From the NCBI GenBank assembly GCA_025057975.1, contig JANWUV010000002.1:231550-295549 (forward strand): a DNA stretch of 64,000 nt, given 5' to 3'. Position numbers and translations under genes: made by a program. The notes beneath the pieces were generated by a model. That model had not been told where the DNA came from, did not search any database, and worked only from the letters and a program-made list of their open reading frames with translations. Positions 1 to 8,873 of this stretch are shown one piece after another. Position 1 is the stretch's first letter. The number at the start of each line of letters is the position of its first letter. The stretch is from Chloracidobacterium sp. GTDB taxonomy: Bacteria; Acidobacteriota; Blastocatellia; Chloracidobacteriales; Chloracidobacteriaceae.

Positions 1-2
1 TG

Positions 3-227
3 CCGCTGGCTTCGGTCGTCAACACTGGTCTTTTCGCCTTCTTCCTGTACTTTTTCTCGATTTTGCCGCCGGAAACGACGTTTCGGGAAATCGTCCGCGT
101 CGGTATGCTCGCTCTACTTGGAAACAGTCTCGCCGGCTTGGTACTCTTCCCGGCAGGCGACCGCTGGTTGGGTAAGTGGATCGCCGTGCGCAGCACCGAC
201 GAGCCAATCGCTCCACGCGCATTCTAA
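3..227 (+). CDS. mreD: Rod shape-determining protein MreD, C-terminal part
   Basis: An open frame enters from the left edge and gives 74 residues ending in TAA. The visible part is hydrophobic (a run of Leu, Phe, Tyr and Val, then a second segment rich in Gly and Leu) and ends in a short polar tail, as in the last membrane segments of MreD, an inner-membrane scaffold of the cell-elongation machinery. The sequence alone is too short for a sure call. The main support is position: it is followed directly by PBP2 and RodA, the classic mreBCD-mrdAB order. mreB and mreC would lie upstream of the window. Confidence 0.6.
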   Translation, partial: PLASVVNTGLFAFFLYFFSILPPETTFREIVRVGMLALLGNSLAGLVLFPAGDRWLGKWIAVRSTDEPIAPRAF

Positions 228-255
228 CGTACCGGGAGCGCGCCGCCTGTTTGTT

Positions 256-2211
256 ATGACGCCGCGCTTTACACCCTCTGGGCCGCCGCCTGCCTTCAAT
301 CCACGCCTCCGCCTGTTGGCGCTGCAAGTCGGCGTCGTAGCGGCTTTCGTCGTGCTGGCGCTGCGCCTGTGGAGCATGCAGGTCGTCCATCATGAAAGCT
401 ACGTCAAGCAGGCTGAAAACAACCGTGAACGTCGAATTCCGATTGTCGCCCCGCGCGGCAACATCCTCGACCGGCACGGAAACGTTCTGGTGGACAGTCG
501 GCCGACGTTCAGCCTGATGGTCAATCGTGAGGACATCCAAGACGAAGAAGAAACCCTGCGGATTCTGAAGGAAGAATTCGGCGTGTCGCCGGAGTATGCC
601 CGCCAACAACTCCGCTCGCCGGCCGCCAAAATCCGCCCAGTTGAGATGAAGTCCAACATCAGCGACGCCGACCGGGCGAAGGTCGCCGTCCTCGACTATG
701 AACACCCGGAGTTTCTGGTTGAGTTGCGTCCGCAGCGCAAGTACCCGCACGGTGAACTGGCCTGTCACGTTCTAGGGTACGTAACGGAAGTTAGTGAGGC
801 GCAGCTCAAGCGGCCGGAGTTTGACTATTGCCGGCCGGGCGACAAGGTAGGGCAGGCGGGGTTGGAGCGCTTCTACAACCGGATTTTGATGGGACGCGAC
901 GGCTACCGGCGCATCATTGTGGACAGCCGTGGGCGCTTCGTGCGGGAGATCGAAACTGTTCCCCCTGTACCGGGGCAGGACATCGTGACGACGCTAGACA
1001 TTGACCTTCAGCGCGTGGCGGAAGCGCGCCTGAAGGCGCTTAAGTTGAACGGGACGATTGTCGTGATGGACCCGCGCAACGGTGAAATATTGGCGCTGGC
1101 TTCGATGCCCGGCTACGACCCCAACCTCTTCGCGGCCGGGATTTCGCGCGCCGACTACGCGCGCTACGCCAACGACAAGCACAAGCCGCTGCGCAACCGT
1201 GCCATTCAGGACATTTACCCGCCTGGCTCTACGTGGAAAATCATCATGGCGGTCGCCGCCATGCGCGCTGGCGTACTCAAGCCAACGGATCGGTTTTTGT
1301 GCGGCGGCGGCATCAACGTCGGCGGTCGGCATGTGCGCTGCATGGGCAGCCATGGGACGCCGCCACTGGCCCAGGCCATTGCCAAGTCCTGCGACGGCTG
1401 GTTTTACCGGCTGGGTATCAAGCTGGGGCTGGACAACTTGCGGAAGTACGCCTCGGAACTGGGGGCTGGCGAGTATACCGGTGTGGATTTGCCGAATGAG
1501 TTCAAGGGATATATTCCGAGTTTAGAACTCAAGGCCGCCACCGTCCGGCGCACGATGCCAAACGCGACGCCGGCGCAGTATCGCTGGACGGACGCCGATT
1601 CCGTCTACGCCTCCATTGGGCAGGCGATGGTCCGCCCGACGCCGCTGCAAATGCTGCGGTCGGTGGCTGGCATCGCCATGCGTGGTGAGTTTCATACGCC
1701 GCATTTCCTGTTAGAAGCGCGTCCGACGCAGGATGCGCCGCGTGTAACGTTCAACGACCAGGTCAAGCGCATTGAGCTGCCCGATGAATGCTGGGACGCT
1801 GTGATTGAAGGCATGTGGGGCGCTGTTAACGCCGGTGGGACGGCGGCGCGGTCGGCGATCCGCGATCCGGAAACCGGTTTTGAAATGTGCGGCAAAACGG
1901 GCACGGCGCAGGTGGTCAGCAAGCTCAAGGCGTCCAAGCTCGAAGAACGCGACCATTCGTGGTTTGTCGGTTTTGGCCCACGCAATAACCCCGAAATCGC
2001 CGCCATTTCGTTGGTGGAGCACGGCGGCTTCGGAGCCAAAGTCTCCGCTCCAAACGTCAAGGCGGTGTTCGAAGCGTGGTTGAGAAAGAAGAAAGGGCTG
2101 CCGGTGGTGGTCGAATCATTCATTGAGCCGCCCATTGAGCCGCCGCCGACAGCGCGGCGCGCGCCGCCGCCTAACCACCAACCTACAACTAAGCCCACAA
2201 ACAACCCCTGA
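256..2211 (+). CDS. mrdA: Penicillin-binding protein 2 (peptidoglycan transpeptidase)
   Basis: A 651-residue class B PBP that cross-links peptidoglycan during elongation in the periplasm. I see an N-terminal membrane anchor (about residues 15-38), the PBP dimerisation motif APRGNILDRHG, the catalytic Ser in GSTWK (Ser325), an SCD second motif and KTGTAQ third motif. The C-terminus is Pro-rich. The frame is open further upstream to position 118, but that stretch overlaps mreD and is not PBP-like, so I start at ATG 256, just before the TM segment. Its stop overlaps the rodA start by one base, so the two are co-translated. The partner is RodA, the glycosyltransferase it works with. Confidence 0.93.
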   Translation: MTPRFTPSGPPPAFNPRLRLLALQVGVVAAFVVLALRLWSMQVVHHESYVKQAENNRERRIPIVAPRGNILDRHGNVLVDSRPTFSLMVNREDIQDEEETLRILKEEFGVSPEYARQQLRSPAAKIRPVEMKSNISDADRAKVAVLDYEHPEFLVELRPQRKYPHGELACHVLGYVTEVSEAQLKRPEFDYCRPGDKVGQAGLERFYNRILMGRDGYRRIIVDSRGRFVREIETVPPVPGQDIVTTLDIDLQRVAEARLKALKLNGTIVVMDPRNGEILALASMPGYDPNLFAAGISRADYARYANDKHKPLRNRAIQDIYPPGSTWKIIMAVAAMRAGVLKPTDRFLCGGGINVGGRHVRCMGSHGTPPLAQAIAKSCDGWFYRLGIKLGLDNLRKYASELGAGEYTGVDLPNEFKGYIPSLELKAATVRRTMPNATPAQYRWTDADSVYASIGQAMVRPTPLQMLRSVAGIAMRGEFHTPHFLLEARPTQDAPRVTFNDQVKRIELPDECWDAVIEGMWGAVNAGGTAARSAIRDPETGFEMCGKTGTAQVVSKLKASKLEERDHSWFVGFGPRNNPEIAAISLVEHGGFGAKVSAPNVKAVFEAWLRKKKGLPVVVESFIEPPIEPPPTARRAPPPNHQPTTKPTNNP

Positions 2212-3365
2212 TGAACACAATGCAAGAGCGTCGGTGGCGTGATTTTGATTGGTCATTACTGGCGGCGGTCACGCTGTTGTGTACGGTGAGCATCGTCACC
2301 CTCTACAGCACGAACGCCGCGCCCGGCGGTGCGACAGAGTGGCATCAGAAGTTCTGGTTCAAACAGTTGGTGTGGTGTGGGATTGGCTACGCCGCCTTCT
2401 TCTGGGTGTCCCGTGTGAGCTTTCAACGGGTCTTTGACGCCGCACCGTATGTCTATGCGGTCACCATTCTGCTGCTCATCATTGTTCTCTTCGTCGGCGT
2501 GAAGATTAACGGTCAGCGGTGTTGGATTCGTCTAGGGCCGCTGGGTACAATTCAGCCTTCGGAGTTCGCCAAGTTAGGAACAATTTTGCTGGCGGCGCGC
2601 ATCCTGCGCCCTCTTGGGCCCGACGGCGTAACGTGGCGGCAACTGGCGTTGGTGCTGGGCGTAGTTTTGCTGCCAGTGGGGTTGATTCTCAAACAGCCTG
2701 ACGCAGGGACGGCGCTCACGTTTTTCCCGCCTGTCGCCGTCCTAATCTTCTTGAGTGGGATCGCTGTGCGGTGGCTTGTCGCGGCGGCGACGGCTGGACT
2801 CGTTCTTGGCCCGCTGCTGTTTGTGTTCGTGCTGGAGCCGCGTCTCAAACAGTACCAACGCGACCGCATCAACGTGACGTGGAACGCGATTTTCCATCCG
2901 GAACGGCTTCAGGATCGCCAAACGCGCGAGGGGTTTGGGTATCAAACGCTGCAATCCATGATCGCCGTCGGATCGGGCGGCGTTCTAGGGAAAGGTTTTC
3001 GGGGCGGGACGCAAAGCCAAGGTGGATTCGTCCCAGAGCATCACTCGGATTTCATCGCCTCTGTGATTGCTGAAGAATTTGGATTGGTAGGGTCTCTAGG
3101 TGTTCTTGCGCTGCTTCTTTTTGTCATACTACACTCTGCCAGCGTTGCGGGACGTTCACGAGAACGATTTGCAATGCTCGTCCTCGCCGGCTGCATGGCG
3201 CTTCTGGCGTTTCATGTCATCATCAATTTCGGCATGGTGGTTGGTCTTGTCCCGATCATGGGCATCCCTCTGCCGCTGTTGAGCGCCGGCGGTTCGTCGT
3301 TGTTGATGACATTCGTGAGCTTGGGCCTAGTGGCGAACGTGTACGGCAGGCGCTTCTCCAATTGA
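2211..3365 (+). CDS. rodA: Rod shape-determining protein RodA (SEDS glycosyltransferase)
   Basis: A 384-residue polytopic SEDS-family protein, the peptidoglycan polymerase of the elongasome. About ten hydrophobic segments are visible. Family signatures include the GPLGTIQPSEFAKL stretch, the loop with FVPEHHSDFIASVIAEE and the C-terminal GIPLPLLSAGGSS motif. The ATG shares its A with the TGA stop of mrdA; a second ATG sits three codons on at 2220. The length is normal for RodA. Together with mreD and mrdA it forms a cell-shape operon. No terminator with a T-tract is evident after it. Confidence 0.94.
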   Translation: MNTMQERRWRDFDWSLLAAVTLLCTVSIVTLYSTNAAPGGATEWHQKFWFKQLVWCGIGYAAFFWVSRVSFQRVFDAAPYVYAVTILLLIIVLFVGVKINGQRCWIRLGPLGTIQPSEFAKLGTILLAARILRPLGPDGVTWRQLALVLGVVLLPVGLILKQPDAGTALTFFPPVAVLIFLSGIAVRWLVAAATAGLVLGPLLFVFVLEPRLKQYQRDRINVTWNAIFHPERLQDRQTREGFGYQTLQSMIAVGSGGVLGKGFRGGTQSQGGFVPEHHSDFIASVIAEEFGLVGSLGVLALLLFVILHSASVAGRSRERFAMLVLAGCMALLAFHVIINFGMVVGLVPIMGIPLPLLSAGGSSLLMTFVSLGLVANVYGRRFSN

Positions 3366-3729
3366 AACGCCTCCCACGAAATTCGGTGACGAGACATAAA
3401 AGTTTTGGTTTCCATACGCCTTGCCAATTCCTCGCGCCGGCGCTTAGACGCCTGTACCGGCGACGGTTGGTTTCGCCAGCGCCCGAAGATGGCAAGTCAA
3501 CGCTTAGGTGTTTTTGATCGCGTCCGTCTTTGGCCTCATACGCTGCGGGTCTCGTGGTCATCCTGCACGCAAATCTGTGGTCGCGTGGCGCAGCCACTCC
3601 GGAGAAGGTGACGCGCCGGTGTTTGTTAGCTTCGGCAATGCTGCCGAGGCGGCTGGCGTGACCTGCCGGCTCTGGCGTGGGTTCACCCGCCGGCCCCCGT
3701 CGGAAAATTCCTGAGGAACAGCTCCGCAT
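3366..3729 (+). other. Gene-free stretch before the RNase E/G gene
   Basis: About 360 bases with no credible gene; the short frames here have no family features. It is GC-rich with several short inverted repeats, for example around 3591-3607 and 3665-3702. A strong GAGGAA ribosome site lies at 3713-3718. RNase E genes are often autoregulated through a structured 5' leader, so this may be a long untranslated leader, but no known riboswitch consensus is recognisable. Confidence 0.4.
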
Positions 3730-6612
3730 ATGAACAAGGAAATGATCATCAGCGTCAATGCGTACGAAAAGCGCGTGGCGATTCTGGAAGACGGTGTCGT
3801 GGTCGAGTTTTACGTTGAGCGGGCCGATGAATCAAAAGCCGTGGTAGGAAATATCTACAAGGGGAAGGTCCGCAAAGTGCTACCGGGTATGCAGTCCGCC
3901 TTCGTAGATATTGGCTTGGAACGCGACGCCTTCCTCTATGTCGGCGATTTCTTCGAAGAAACCGAAGAAGACTTGGACCTGATAGAAAGCAGCGGCCATG
4001 CCCGTCCCGAACGGGTGGAGCGCACCGAACGCCAACCCGAACCGCCGCGCCGCGAGGCCGAAGGTCGCCGCGCTGACCGCGAACGTCCGGCGGAAGCGAC
4101 GCCTGAACGTCAGCCGACGGTCGAGTTTGCCGACCGGACAACGACGACCTCGAAAACACCGGAGGCGGCCTCAACTCTGTCTCCACTTGAGAGAGTCAGC
4201 GACGACGAACCGTCGGCGGCGACACTTGCTCAGCACCCAGTGGTAGATACTCCTCTGTTATCGTCCATGCTAGGCGCGACGGCCGAGCCAAGGTTTGAAC
4301 GAGTCAGCGACGAGTTGGAAGATAAACCACTCCACGCTGAGGCGCATGCGCCGGTCGGCGAACAAGCGCCCCCGGAGAAGGGTGTGGCGGCGGTTGATGA
4401 ACGTTCCGGCGGCGACACTTTAGAGCTTGAGCGTGAAGCCTTGGCCGAGTCGCTTGAAGCCGGCGCACAGCGCGAGCGACGCCGCACCCGACGGAAGGAA
4501 GTCATCGGCGAGGAGAAAAAGAAGTCTTCGCGCCGCCGGAGCAAGAAAGTCGAAGCGGAAGTTGAGGCGCTCATCGCCGACGTTGAGCCGCCGTCGTCGC
4601 CGCCTGTCGTTGAGACGCCGTTTGAGCGCGCCCGCGATGAAGACTTGGATGAAGAAGCGGGCGACCTACTCAAGGACGCGCTCATCCAGCAAAAAATCAT
4701 CGTCCAGACCCGAATTGAAGAAATTGCGACCAACCCGGAGGCGCCAGTCGCCGAGACAGTGGAGACGGAAGCGCGCGTTGAACCGACTCTTGAGCCGCTG
4801 ACGTTAGGCTATGAACGCATCACGGACGACGATGAAGCGGCGGCCGGCGACCGTCCGCCTGTGACACCGCCGGCCGCCACAGGAATTGAAGCCGCCACAG
4901 AAATCGAGTCGGCTGACGAGCCGACGGCGGGCGGCGACGGTTCTACGCCCACCACTGCCTTGGAAGAGGAGACGCCAAACGGCGACGCCCAACTTCAGGT
5001 GCGTCCTCCGCAGGCGGAGTTCCCGACGCGGCGCGGGCGGCGCGGGCGGCGGCGGAGCGGCCGCAGCGCTGCTGCGACGGGCGACGAAACGGCGGAACTT
5101 GACGACCGCAGCGACACGCCGGAAGAGAGCGGTGCAGGCGTCACGGCGTCGAGTGCGACACTCAAAACCGAGCTGGCGCGCATGACTGAAAACGGCGATG
5201 GTACCGCCACTGCGGCATCGCTGCCGAGCGCCGTTGGTGACCTTCCAGTCGGCGCGGAGTCGCCGACGCCGGACGAAGGTCAGGCGACGATTGAGCCGCG
5301 TGGAACCCGTTCCTCCACACGTTCGTTGGGGCGCGACGAGCCACGCAAGGATGACCGCCGCGAGCCTGATCTTCCACGCCGCCAACCGCCAATTACTGAG
5401 CTGCTGCGGGAAGGTCAGGAAATCATTGTCCAGATTGCCAAGGAGCCGATTGGCCTCAAGGGCGCGCGGATCACGTCATACATCTCGCTGCCCGGACGTT
5501 ACCTCGTCTACATGCCGACGATTAATCACATTGGCGTCTCCCGCAAAATCTCGACCGAACAGGAACGGGCGCGTTTGAAGCGAATCATGACCATGCTTCG
5601 TGAGCGGGAAGGCATTAGCGGCGGGTTTATCGTGCGGACGGCATGCGAAGGGCGGTCAGAGCAAGACCTCTGCGACGACATGCTGTATCTGGCACGAACA
5701 TGGCGGGACATTCGCCGCCGGGCGGAGCAGTCGCGCGCCGGCACGGTGCTGTGCCGTGAATTGGATCTGGTGCAGCGCCTGTTACGCGATCACATGTCGA
5801 GCGACTTTTCAGTCATTCGGGTGGACGACCCCGGCGAGTACGCCAACATCGTGGATTTCATCAACCGCTTCCAACCCAAGTTGGTGGATCGCGTCCGGCT
5901 TTACACACGGAATCGTCCGATTTTTGAGGAGTACAACATTCAGCAGGAAATCGAAGCCGCTCTCAAACCGCGCGTCTGGCTTAAGTCGGGCGGGTTCATT
6001 GTCATCAACCAGACGGAGGCGTTGGTCGCCATTGACGTCAACACCGGCAAGTTCGTAGGGAAATCCAATCGTCTGGAAGACACCATCACGCGGACAAACC
6101 TTGAAGCTGCCGTTGAAATTGTCCGGCAGATTCGACTGCGCGATCTGGGCGGCATCATCGTGCTGGACTTCATTGACATGGAAGACCGCCGCAACCGGCA
6201 GAAGGTCATGCAGGTGCTGGAGCAGGCGATGAAGGCTGACCGTTCACCCTCCAAGATTACCTCGTTCAACGACTTTGGGCTGGTGGCAATCACTCGCAAG
6301 CGGGTGCGCCAGAGCTTGGAGCGGATCTTGAGCGAACCATGCCATTACTGCGGCGGCAGTGGCATGGTTAAATCCGCTCAAACAATGTGTTATGAGATTC
6401 TGTCTGACGCAAAGCATCTGGCTAAGGAACGCGCTGCGTCGGGACAGGCTTTTAGTGAAGTGACGCTGCGCGTCAGTCCGCAGGTGGCTGAGATGCTGCG
6501 TGGGCCGGAGTCGCGCGTGCTGCGGGAGATTGAGTTCAACTTTGGGACGCCCGTCACGCTGCACAGCGATCCGCACATCCATCAAGAACGATTCGACTTT
6601 GCATTTATGTGA
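3730..6612 (+). CDS. rng: Ribonuclease E/G with large insertion in the S1 domain
   Basis: A 960-residue endoribonuclease of the RNase E/G family, acting in mRNA decay and rRNA processing. The N-terminus (MNKEMIISVNAYEKRVAI) and the first S1 strands are clear. The S1 domain is then interrupted from about residue 83 to 548 by a low-complexity Glu/Ala/Pro/Arg-rich insertion, and resumes at LREGQEIIVQIAKEP. The catalytic metal-binding site is intact: Asp769 in AIDVNTGK and Asp813 in LDFIDMED. The Zn-link CHYC (Cys871, Cys874) is present. No long C-terminal scaffold follows the catalytic core, which ends as in RNase G. A GAGGAA site precedes ATG 3730; ATG 3742 is an alternative. Confidence 0.93.
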   Translation: MNKEMIISVNAYEKRVAILEDGVVVEFYVERADESKAVVGNIYKGKVRKVLPGMQSAFVDIGLERDAFLYVGDFFEETEEDLDLIESSGHARPERVERTERQPEPPRREAEGRRADRERPAEATPERQPTVEFADRTTTTSKTPEAASTLSPLERVSDDEPSAATLAQHPVVDTPLLSSMLGATAEPRFERVSDELEDKPLHAEAHAPVGEQAPPEKGVAAVDERSGGDTLELEREALAESLEAGAQRERRRTRRKEVIGEEKKKSSRRRSKKVEAEVEALIADVEPPSSPPVVETPFERARDEDLDEEAGDLLKDALIQQKIIVQTRIEEIATNPEAPVAETVETEARVEPTLEPLTLGYERITDDDEAAAGDRPPVTPPAATGIEAATEIESADEPTAGGDGSTPTTALEEETPNGDAQLQVRPPQAEFPTRRGRRGRRRSGRSAAATGDETAELDDRSDTPEESGAGVTASSATLKTELARMTENGDGTATAASLPSAVGDLPVGAESPTPDEGQATIEPRGTRSSTRSLGRDEPRKDDRREPDLPRRQPPITELLREGQEIIVQIAKEPIGLKGARITSYISLPGRYLVYMPTINHIGVSRKISTEQERARLKRIMTMLREREGISGGFIVRTACEGRSEQDLCDDMLYLARTWRDIRRRAEQSRAGTVLCRELDLVQRLLRDHMSSDFSVIRVDDPGEYANIVDFINRFQPKLVDRVRLYTRNRPIFEEYNIQQEIEAALKPRVWLKSGGFIVINQTEALVAIDVNTGKFVGKSNRLEDTITRTNLEAAVEIVRQIRLRDLGGIIVLDFIDMEDRRNRQKVMQVLEQAMKADRSPSKITSFNDFGLVAITRKRVRQSLERILSEPCHYCGGSGMVKSAQTMCYEILSDAKHLAKERAASGQAFSEVTLRVSPQVAEMLRGPESRVLREIEFNFGTPVTLHSDPHIHQERFDFAFM

Positions 6613-6702
6613 ATCACGCGAAGCTCCGTAGGACACATTCAGCTTTTTCAGTTTGAATGGCTGGGATATGTCCTGCGAGCCTCCTCGTGGAGGGCATCAA
6701 CT

Positions 6703-7680
6703 GTGACCGAGCAACCAATTACGAACTTTATCAAGCATCATTTTCGTCATTTCAATGCGGCGGCGTTAGCGGAGGCCGCCGAGGCTTACCGGCGGCATCT
6801 GGCGGCAGGGGGAAAGATGATGATCACGCTGGCCGGCGCAATGAGTACAGCCGAGTTAGGCCTTTCTCTCGCCGAAATGATTCGGCAGGACAAAGTTCAT
6901 GCGATTTCCTGCACCGGTGCGAACTTGGAGGAAGACGTCTTCAACCTGGTAGCGCATAAGTTTTACGAGCGCATTCCGCACTACCGCGACTTGACACCTC
7001 AGGACGAAAAGGCGTTGTTGGACCGGCGTCTCAACCGTGTCACCGACACTTGCATTCCCGAAGGCGAGGCGATGCGCCGGATTGAGTCGTTCATTCTCGA
7101 AGAGTGGATAGCCTCGGATGCGCGCGGGGAACGGCTCTTCCCACACGAGTTTTTCTGGCGGATTCTCGACAATCCCAAACTTCAAGCCTGCTACCAGATT
7201 GATCCCAAGGACAGTTGGCTGCTAGCGGCAAAGGAGAAAAAGCTGCCGATATTTGTGCCGGGCTGGGAGGATTCAACGCTGGGCAATATGTACGCCGGAC
7301 ACTGCATCAGCGGTGAAATCAAAAACGTCCACACCGTCCGCACCGGCATTGAGTACATGATTGAGCTGGCCGACTGGTACACGGAAGCAAGCGCAACAGC
7401 TTCGATTGGATTCTTCCAGATTGGCGGCGGCATTGCGGGAGATTTCCCCATTTGCGTCGTACCGATGCTGCATCAAGATTTACGGCGGGAAAACGTGCCA
7501 GTCTGGGGGTATTTCTGTCAGATTAGCGATTCAACCACATCGTACGGGTCTTACTCCGGAGCCGTGCCGAACGAGAAGATCACGTGGGGTAAGCTGGGCG
7601 TCGAGACGCCGAAGTTCATCATCGAGTCAGACGCCTCGATTGTTGCGCCGCTGGTGTTTGCCTACGTTTTGGGCTGGTAA
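6703..7680 (+). CDS. Deoxyhypusine synthase-like protein
   Basis: A 325-residue homologue of deoxyhypusine synthase, the NAD-dependent enzyme that moves an aminobutyl group from spermidine. The active-site lysine motif is kept (ITWGK, Lys297, matching the human enzyme's SWGK), as are the nucleotide-binding segments ISCTGANLEED and QIGGGIAGDFP. Bacteria lack eIF5A; bacterial homologues studied so far make homospermidine or act on other amines, so the substrate here is unknown. The start is GTG 6703 with GGAGG at 6689-6693. An alternative name is speY-like homospermidine synthase. It stands alone after the RNase gene, with no polyamine genes nearby. Confidence 0.85.
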   Translation: MTEQPITNFIKHHFRHFNAAALAEAAEAYRRHLAAGGKMMITLAGAMSTAELGLSLAEMIRQDKVHAISCTGANLEEDVFNLVAHKFYERIPHYRDLTPQDEKALLDRRLNRVTDTCIPEGEAMRRIESFILEEWIASDARGERLFPHEFFWRILDNPKLQACYQIDPKDSWLLAAKEKKLPIFVPGWEDSTLGNMYAGHCISGEIKNVHTVRTGIEYMIELADWYTEASATASIGFFQIGGGIAGDFPICVVPMLHQDLRRENVPVWGYFCQISDSTTSYGSYSGAVPNEKITWGKLGVETPKFIIESDASIVAPLVFAYVLGW

Positions 7681-8190
7681 GCGCGACCTTGTGAGGAGCC
7701 ACAACACGAGAGGCCTAAACCTGGCGGGAACTCGGACACTTTCCGAGAAACTGTGGTGTGTTAGCTGTCATTCGTGCGCGGCGGTTTCGCGCCAAAAACC
7801 TGCTGCCGCCAGAGTGAGCAGTGGCGCCACGCCTTCCAGCGTGGCGCACGCTGGCTTACCGCTGCACGGAAAGGCAAGTGAAAGCCACTGTACGCCGAAC
7901 CTGTTAGTGACTTGCGCCGGGCTCGTTCCACTTACGCGGAAACCGTTCCAGTAAGTCCTTCAGGTTTCTTTCCGTGGGCTCCTGCACTGGCTTCGTTCGA
8001 AGCCAACGTTGCGCCCCCCAAAGCCGAAAGCGCAGCAGAGCCAGTCAGCGTACGCCACAGGGTAGCGGCCTCCAGAGGGTGCATACAGTGTGCGCATTCG
8101 GGCCAAGCATGCACGTAGGGTAGGCGATGGTACACGGAGTGTCATAGTTACAGCCAGCTCCCCCACCCCTAAAACAGAGCGAGACCACCC
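7681..8190. other. 510-base gene-free stretch with hairpins
   Basis: No convincing gene. Two strong inverted repeats are visible: a perfect 9-bp stem at 7824-7832/7839-7847 (loop of 6) and a 6-bp stem at 7989-7994/7999-8004. Neither is followed by a T-run. I checked by eye for tmRNA, RNase P RNA, SRP RNA and tRNA signatures and saw none. It may contain the end of the upstream transcript, the pcp promoter or an unrecognised small RNA. Confidence 0.4.
7824..7847. other. Perfect 9-bp hairpin, possible terminator
   Basis: GCGCCACGC and its exact complement are separated by six bases, 144 bases after the deoxyhypusine-synthase-like gene. No T-tract follows on either strand, so termination is only a guess. 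Confidence 0.4.
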
Positions 8191-8856
8191 ATGATCAAGC
8201 TGCTGGTGACGGGCTTTGAGCCATTTGCGACGTTTTCCGTCAATCCGACCCAGACGCTTGCCCTGACAGCCGACGCGCCGGAGGGCGTCCACCTAACGCG
8301 GCTCATACTACCGGTTGTGGCCGGCGAGTGCGCCGCACGACTGCTGCGCGCCATTGAGGACGAACAACCGACGGCGGTGGTGTCGCTCGGACTGGCTGCT
8401 GGCCGCAAGGCGGTTTCTCTCGAACGAATCGCCGTCAACTGCGATGACTTCCAAACGCCTGACAACGCTGGAAACCTGCGCCGCGACGCCCTCATCGCCC
8501 CGAACGGGCCCCCTGCCCTGTGGACGACGCTCCCCATCCGCCGCATGGAAGCCGCGCTCCAAAACGAGCGGATTCCGGTTGAGATTTCCTATTCTGCCGG
8601 GACGTACGTGTGCAACCACCTTTTCTACGCCGTTCAGTACGAACTGCTTCGGCGGGGCGTCCCATGCCGCTACGGGTTTGTCCACTTGCCACCGACGCCG
8701 GATATGGAGGCGCACGGACTACCGCTGACAACGCAACGCCGCGCCGTCACGCGGTTGCTTGAGACGTTGCGGGATACAGACGAAAGCGACGTATGGCCCT
8801 TGCCTGAGGTGACACAAACGCGCCATCTTCCGACCACCCCAGCGTGGCCTCCATAA
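8191..8856 (+). CDS. pcp: Pyroglutamyl-peptidase I (peptidase family C15)
   Basis: A 221-residue cysteine peptidase that removes N-terminal pyroglutamate from peptides in the cytoplasm. The triad is readable: Glu78 in SLERIAVN, Cys141 in SAGTYVCNH and His165 in GFVHLP. The opening LLVTGFEPF is the family signature. The length fits the family (about 200-220). It converges with the RDD gene, with only 17 bases between stops. No partner genes are evident, so it is probably a stand-alone peptide-salvage enzyme. Confidence 0.9.
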   Translation: MIKLLVTGFEPFATFSVNPTQTLALTADAPEGVHLTRLILPVVAGECAARLLRAIEDEQPTAVVSLGLAAGRKAVSLERIAVNCDDFQTPDNAGNLRRDALIAPNGPPALWTTLPIRRMEAALQNERIPVEISYSAGTYVCNHLFYAVQYELLRRGVPCRYGFVHLPPTPDMEAHGLPLTTQRRAVTRLLETLRDTDESDVWPLPEVTQTRHLPTTPAWPP

Positions 8857-8873
8857 CCGCCACAAAAATGTGT

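Noticed and set aside
118..255. N-terminal extension of the PBP2 frame
   Set aside because: It overlaps mreD in another frame and has no membrane or PBP feature; ATG 256 precedes the TM segment.
4804..5385. Minus-strand frames inside the RNase E/G gene
   Set aside because: Arg/Ala-rich shadows of the low-complexity insertion.
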